In this document: piece after piece, positions 5,036-5,790 of the stretch | How the letters are laid out: each line of letters starts with the position of its first letter | Numbering within the stretch: position 1 is the first letter of the stretch | Origin: Pseudomonadota bacterium | GTDB taxonomy: Bacteria; Pseudomonadota; Gammaproteobacteria; Xanthomonadales; Xanthomonadaceae | Assembly: GCA_023423675.1 (NCBI GenBank) | Contig: JAFAFD010000159.1 | Location: 1-5,790 of the forward strand | DNA length: 5,790 nt | Reading direction: 5' to 3' | Made by a program: the position numbers and the translations under genes | Notes under the pieces: generated by a model | What the model was told of the DNA's origin: nothing | Database searches by the model: none | The model's input: the letters and a program-made list of their open reading frames with translations, nothing else

Positions 5036-5790
5036 TCAGCGCTTCTGCGCGAACAGCCATGCCCACATTGCCGGGTCGGCGTAGGTCGCGTCCCAGGCGT
5101 TGTGGTTGCCGTCGGGGTATTCGGTATAGCGCATGTCGCGCGCGCCGGCTGCCTGGAAAGCAGCGTGCAGGCGGCGGTCGTCGGCCGGGAGCACCACGTC
5201 GTCCTGTGCGCCGTGGAAGATCCAGATCGGTGTCTGCCGCAGGCGCTGTGCGATGGCCGCGTAGGGATCGGCCTCGTGCGCCACCTGTTCGACGAACAGG
5301 GTGGGGCGCACCGCGCGTGGGGCCAGCACCGCGCCGCATACCGGCACGATGGCGGCAAAGCGCTGCGGTTCGTCCAGGGCGATGTTCCAGCTGCCGTAGC
5401 CGCCCATCGACATGCCGGTCAGGTACTGCCGCGCGGGGTCGGCACCGAATTCGGCAATCGTGGCATCCAGCGCGGCCACGGCCACACGGTTGTTGTGGTC
5501 GCTCCATTCCTCGTCGCCGGGCACCTGCGGGAACACCGCCAGCGCCGGGAAGTCGGTCGCATGTTCGCGCAGGTACGGGCCCAGCCCGGCGTGGGTCTGC
5601 TTGACGCCATCGCGGCCACGCTCACCCGAGCCGTGCAGGAACAGCACCACCGGCAGCGAGCCGGGCGTGCGCGCCGCCACCGCCGGAATGAAGACCTGGT
5701 AGTAGGCGGTCTGCCCGTCCACCTTCACCGCACGGGATTCGAAGTGGCCACGCGCGCTGTCGGGCGTGCTGGCGCAGGCGGCCAGCATCA
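5036..5790 (-). CDS. Lipoprotein alpha/beta hydrolase, PHB-depolymerase/esterase-like, 5' end outside the window
   Basis: The visible 250 residues form a serine hydrolase with an alpha/beta fold. The oxyanion segment LFLHGSGERG lies at 49-58, the nucleophile S127 in TGMSMGGYGSW (GxSxG), the Asp of FHGAQDD at D196 or D197, and the His of DGNHNAW at H229. The HGSGERG and GMSMGGYG blocks resemble the feruloyl esterase / polyhydroxybutyrate depolymerase-like peptidase group often annotated as prolyl oligopeptidase family or dienelactone hydrolase-related. The true substrate cannot be told. The visible sequence opens MLAACAST, a perfect lipobox (LAAC) with its cysteine only five residues in. A signal peptide needs a longer positively charged and hydrophobic lead, so the ATG at 5788 is almost certainly internal and the gene begins beyond position 5790. 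The mature protein is probably anchored to a membrane facing the periplasm. The TPR gene follows on the same strand. Confidence 0.87.
   Translation of the reverse strand, partial: MLAACASTPDSARGHFESRAVKVDGQTAYYQVFIPAVAARTPGSLPVVLFLHGSGERGRDGVKQTHAGLGPYLREHATDFPALAVFPQVPGDEEWSDHNNRVAVAALDATIAEFGADPARQYLTGMSMGGYGSWNIALDEPQRFAAIVPVCGAVLAPRAVRPTLFVEQVAHEADPYAAIAQRLRQTPIWIFHGAQDDVVLPADDRRLHAAFQAAGARDMRYTEYPDGNHNAWDATYADPAMWAWLFAQKR

Noticed and set aside
4971..5507. N-terminal extension of the TPR reading frame
   Set aside because: The upstream part is the Arg-rich out-of-frame shadow of the hydrolase gene. The signal sequence starts at 4970, which marks the real beginning.

Overview
The window is GC-rich DNA from a gammaproteobacterium of the Xanthomonadaceae, most likely Stenotrophomonas. 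I infer this from the yqgE-ruvX-pyrB order, the strong G/C third-position bias, the protein sequences, and the small palindromic REP repeats beside a REP-associated tyrosine transposase. No database search was possible, so the genus is an inference.

Layout. (1) Positions 116-823, + strand: a short YitT-family membrane protein. (2) Positions 824-1375, - strand: DNA-3-methyladenine glycosylase I (tag). It starts with TTG behind a good ribosome binding site and converges on the yitT-like gene. Its reading frame has no stop codon at the expected end and stays open, antisense through the whole yitT-like gene, to the edge of the window. (3) A short divergent intergenic region (1376-1453) with a -10-like box for each direction. 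The one for yqgE lies so close to its ATG that the mRNA is probably leaderless. (4) Positions 1454-3473, + strand: the compact cluster yqgE (UPF0301), ruvX (16S rRNA 5'-end processing nuclease / Holliday junction resolvase-like) and pyrB (aspartate carbamoyltransferase). (5) Positions 3474-4207: three direct REP palindromes, a RAYT transposase gene with visibly lower G/C codon use, and a fourth, inverted REP directly after its stop. This is a self-contained REP/RAYT module. (6) Positions 4236-5790, - strand: an exported TPR protein and, upstream of it, a lipoprotein alpha/beta hydrolase whose 5' end lies outside the window. The two are probably co-transcribed.

How the parts work together. yqgE, ruvX and pyrB look like one housekeeping transcription unit linking RNA/DNA maintenance with de novo pyrimidine synthesis. 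tag is a DNA-repair gene reading away from it. The RAYT module sits between the pyrB unit and the convergent hydrolase/TPR unit, a typical position for a REP-rich intergenic insertion. The two points most worth a second look are the missing tag stop codon beside a half GTAG repeat, and the uniform GTGG head (instead of GTAG) of the REPs around the RAYT gene. I saw no clearly new multi-gene system.
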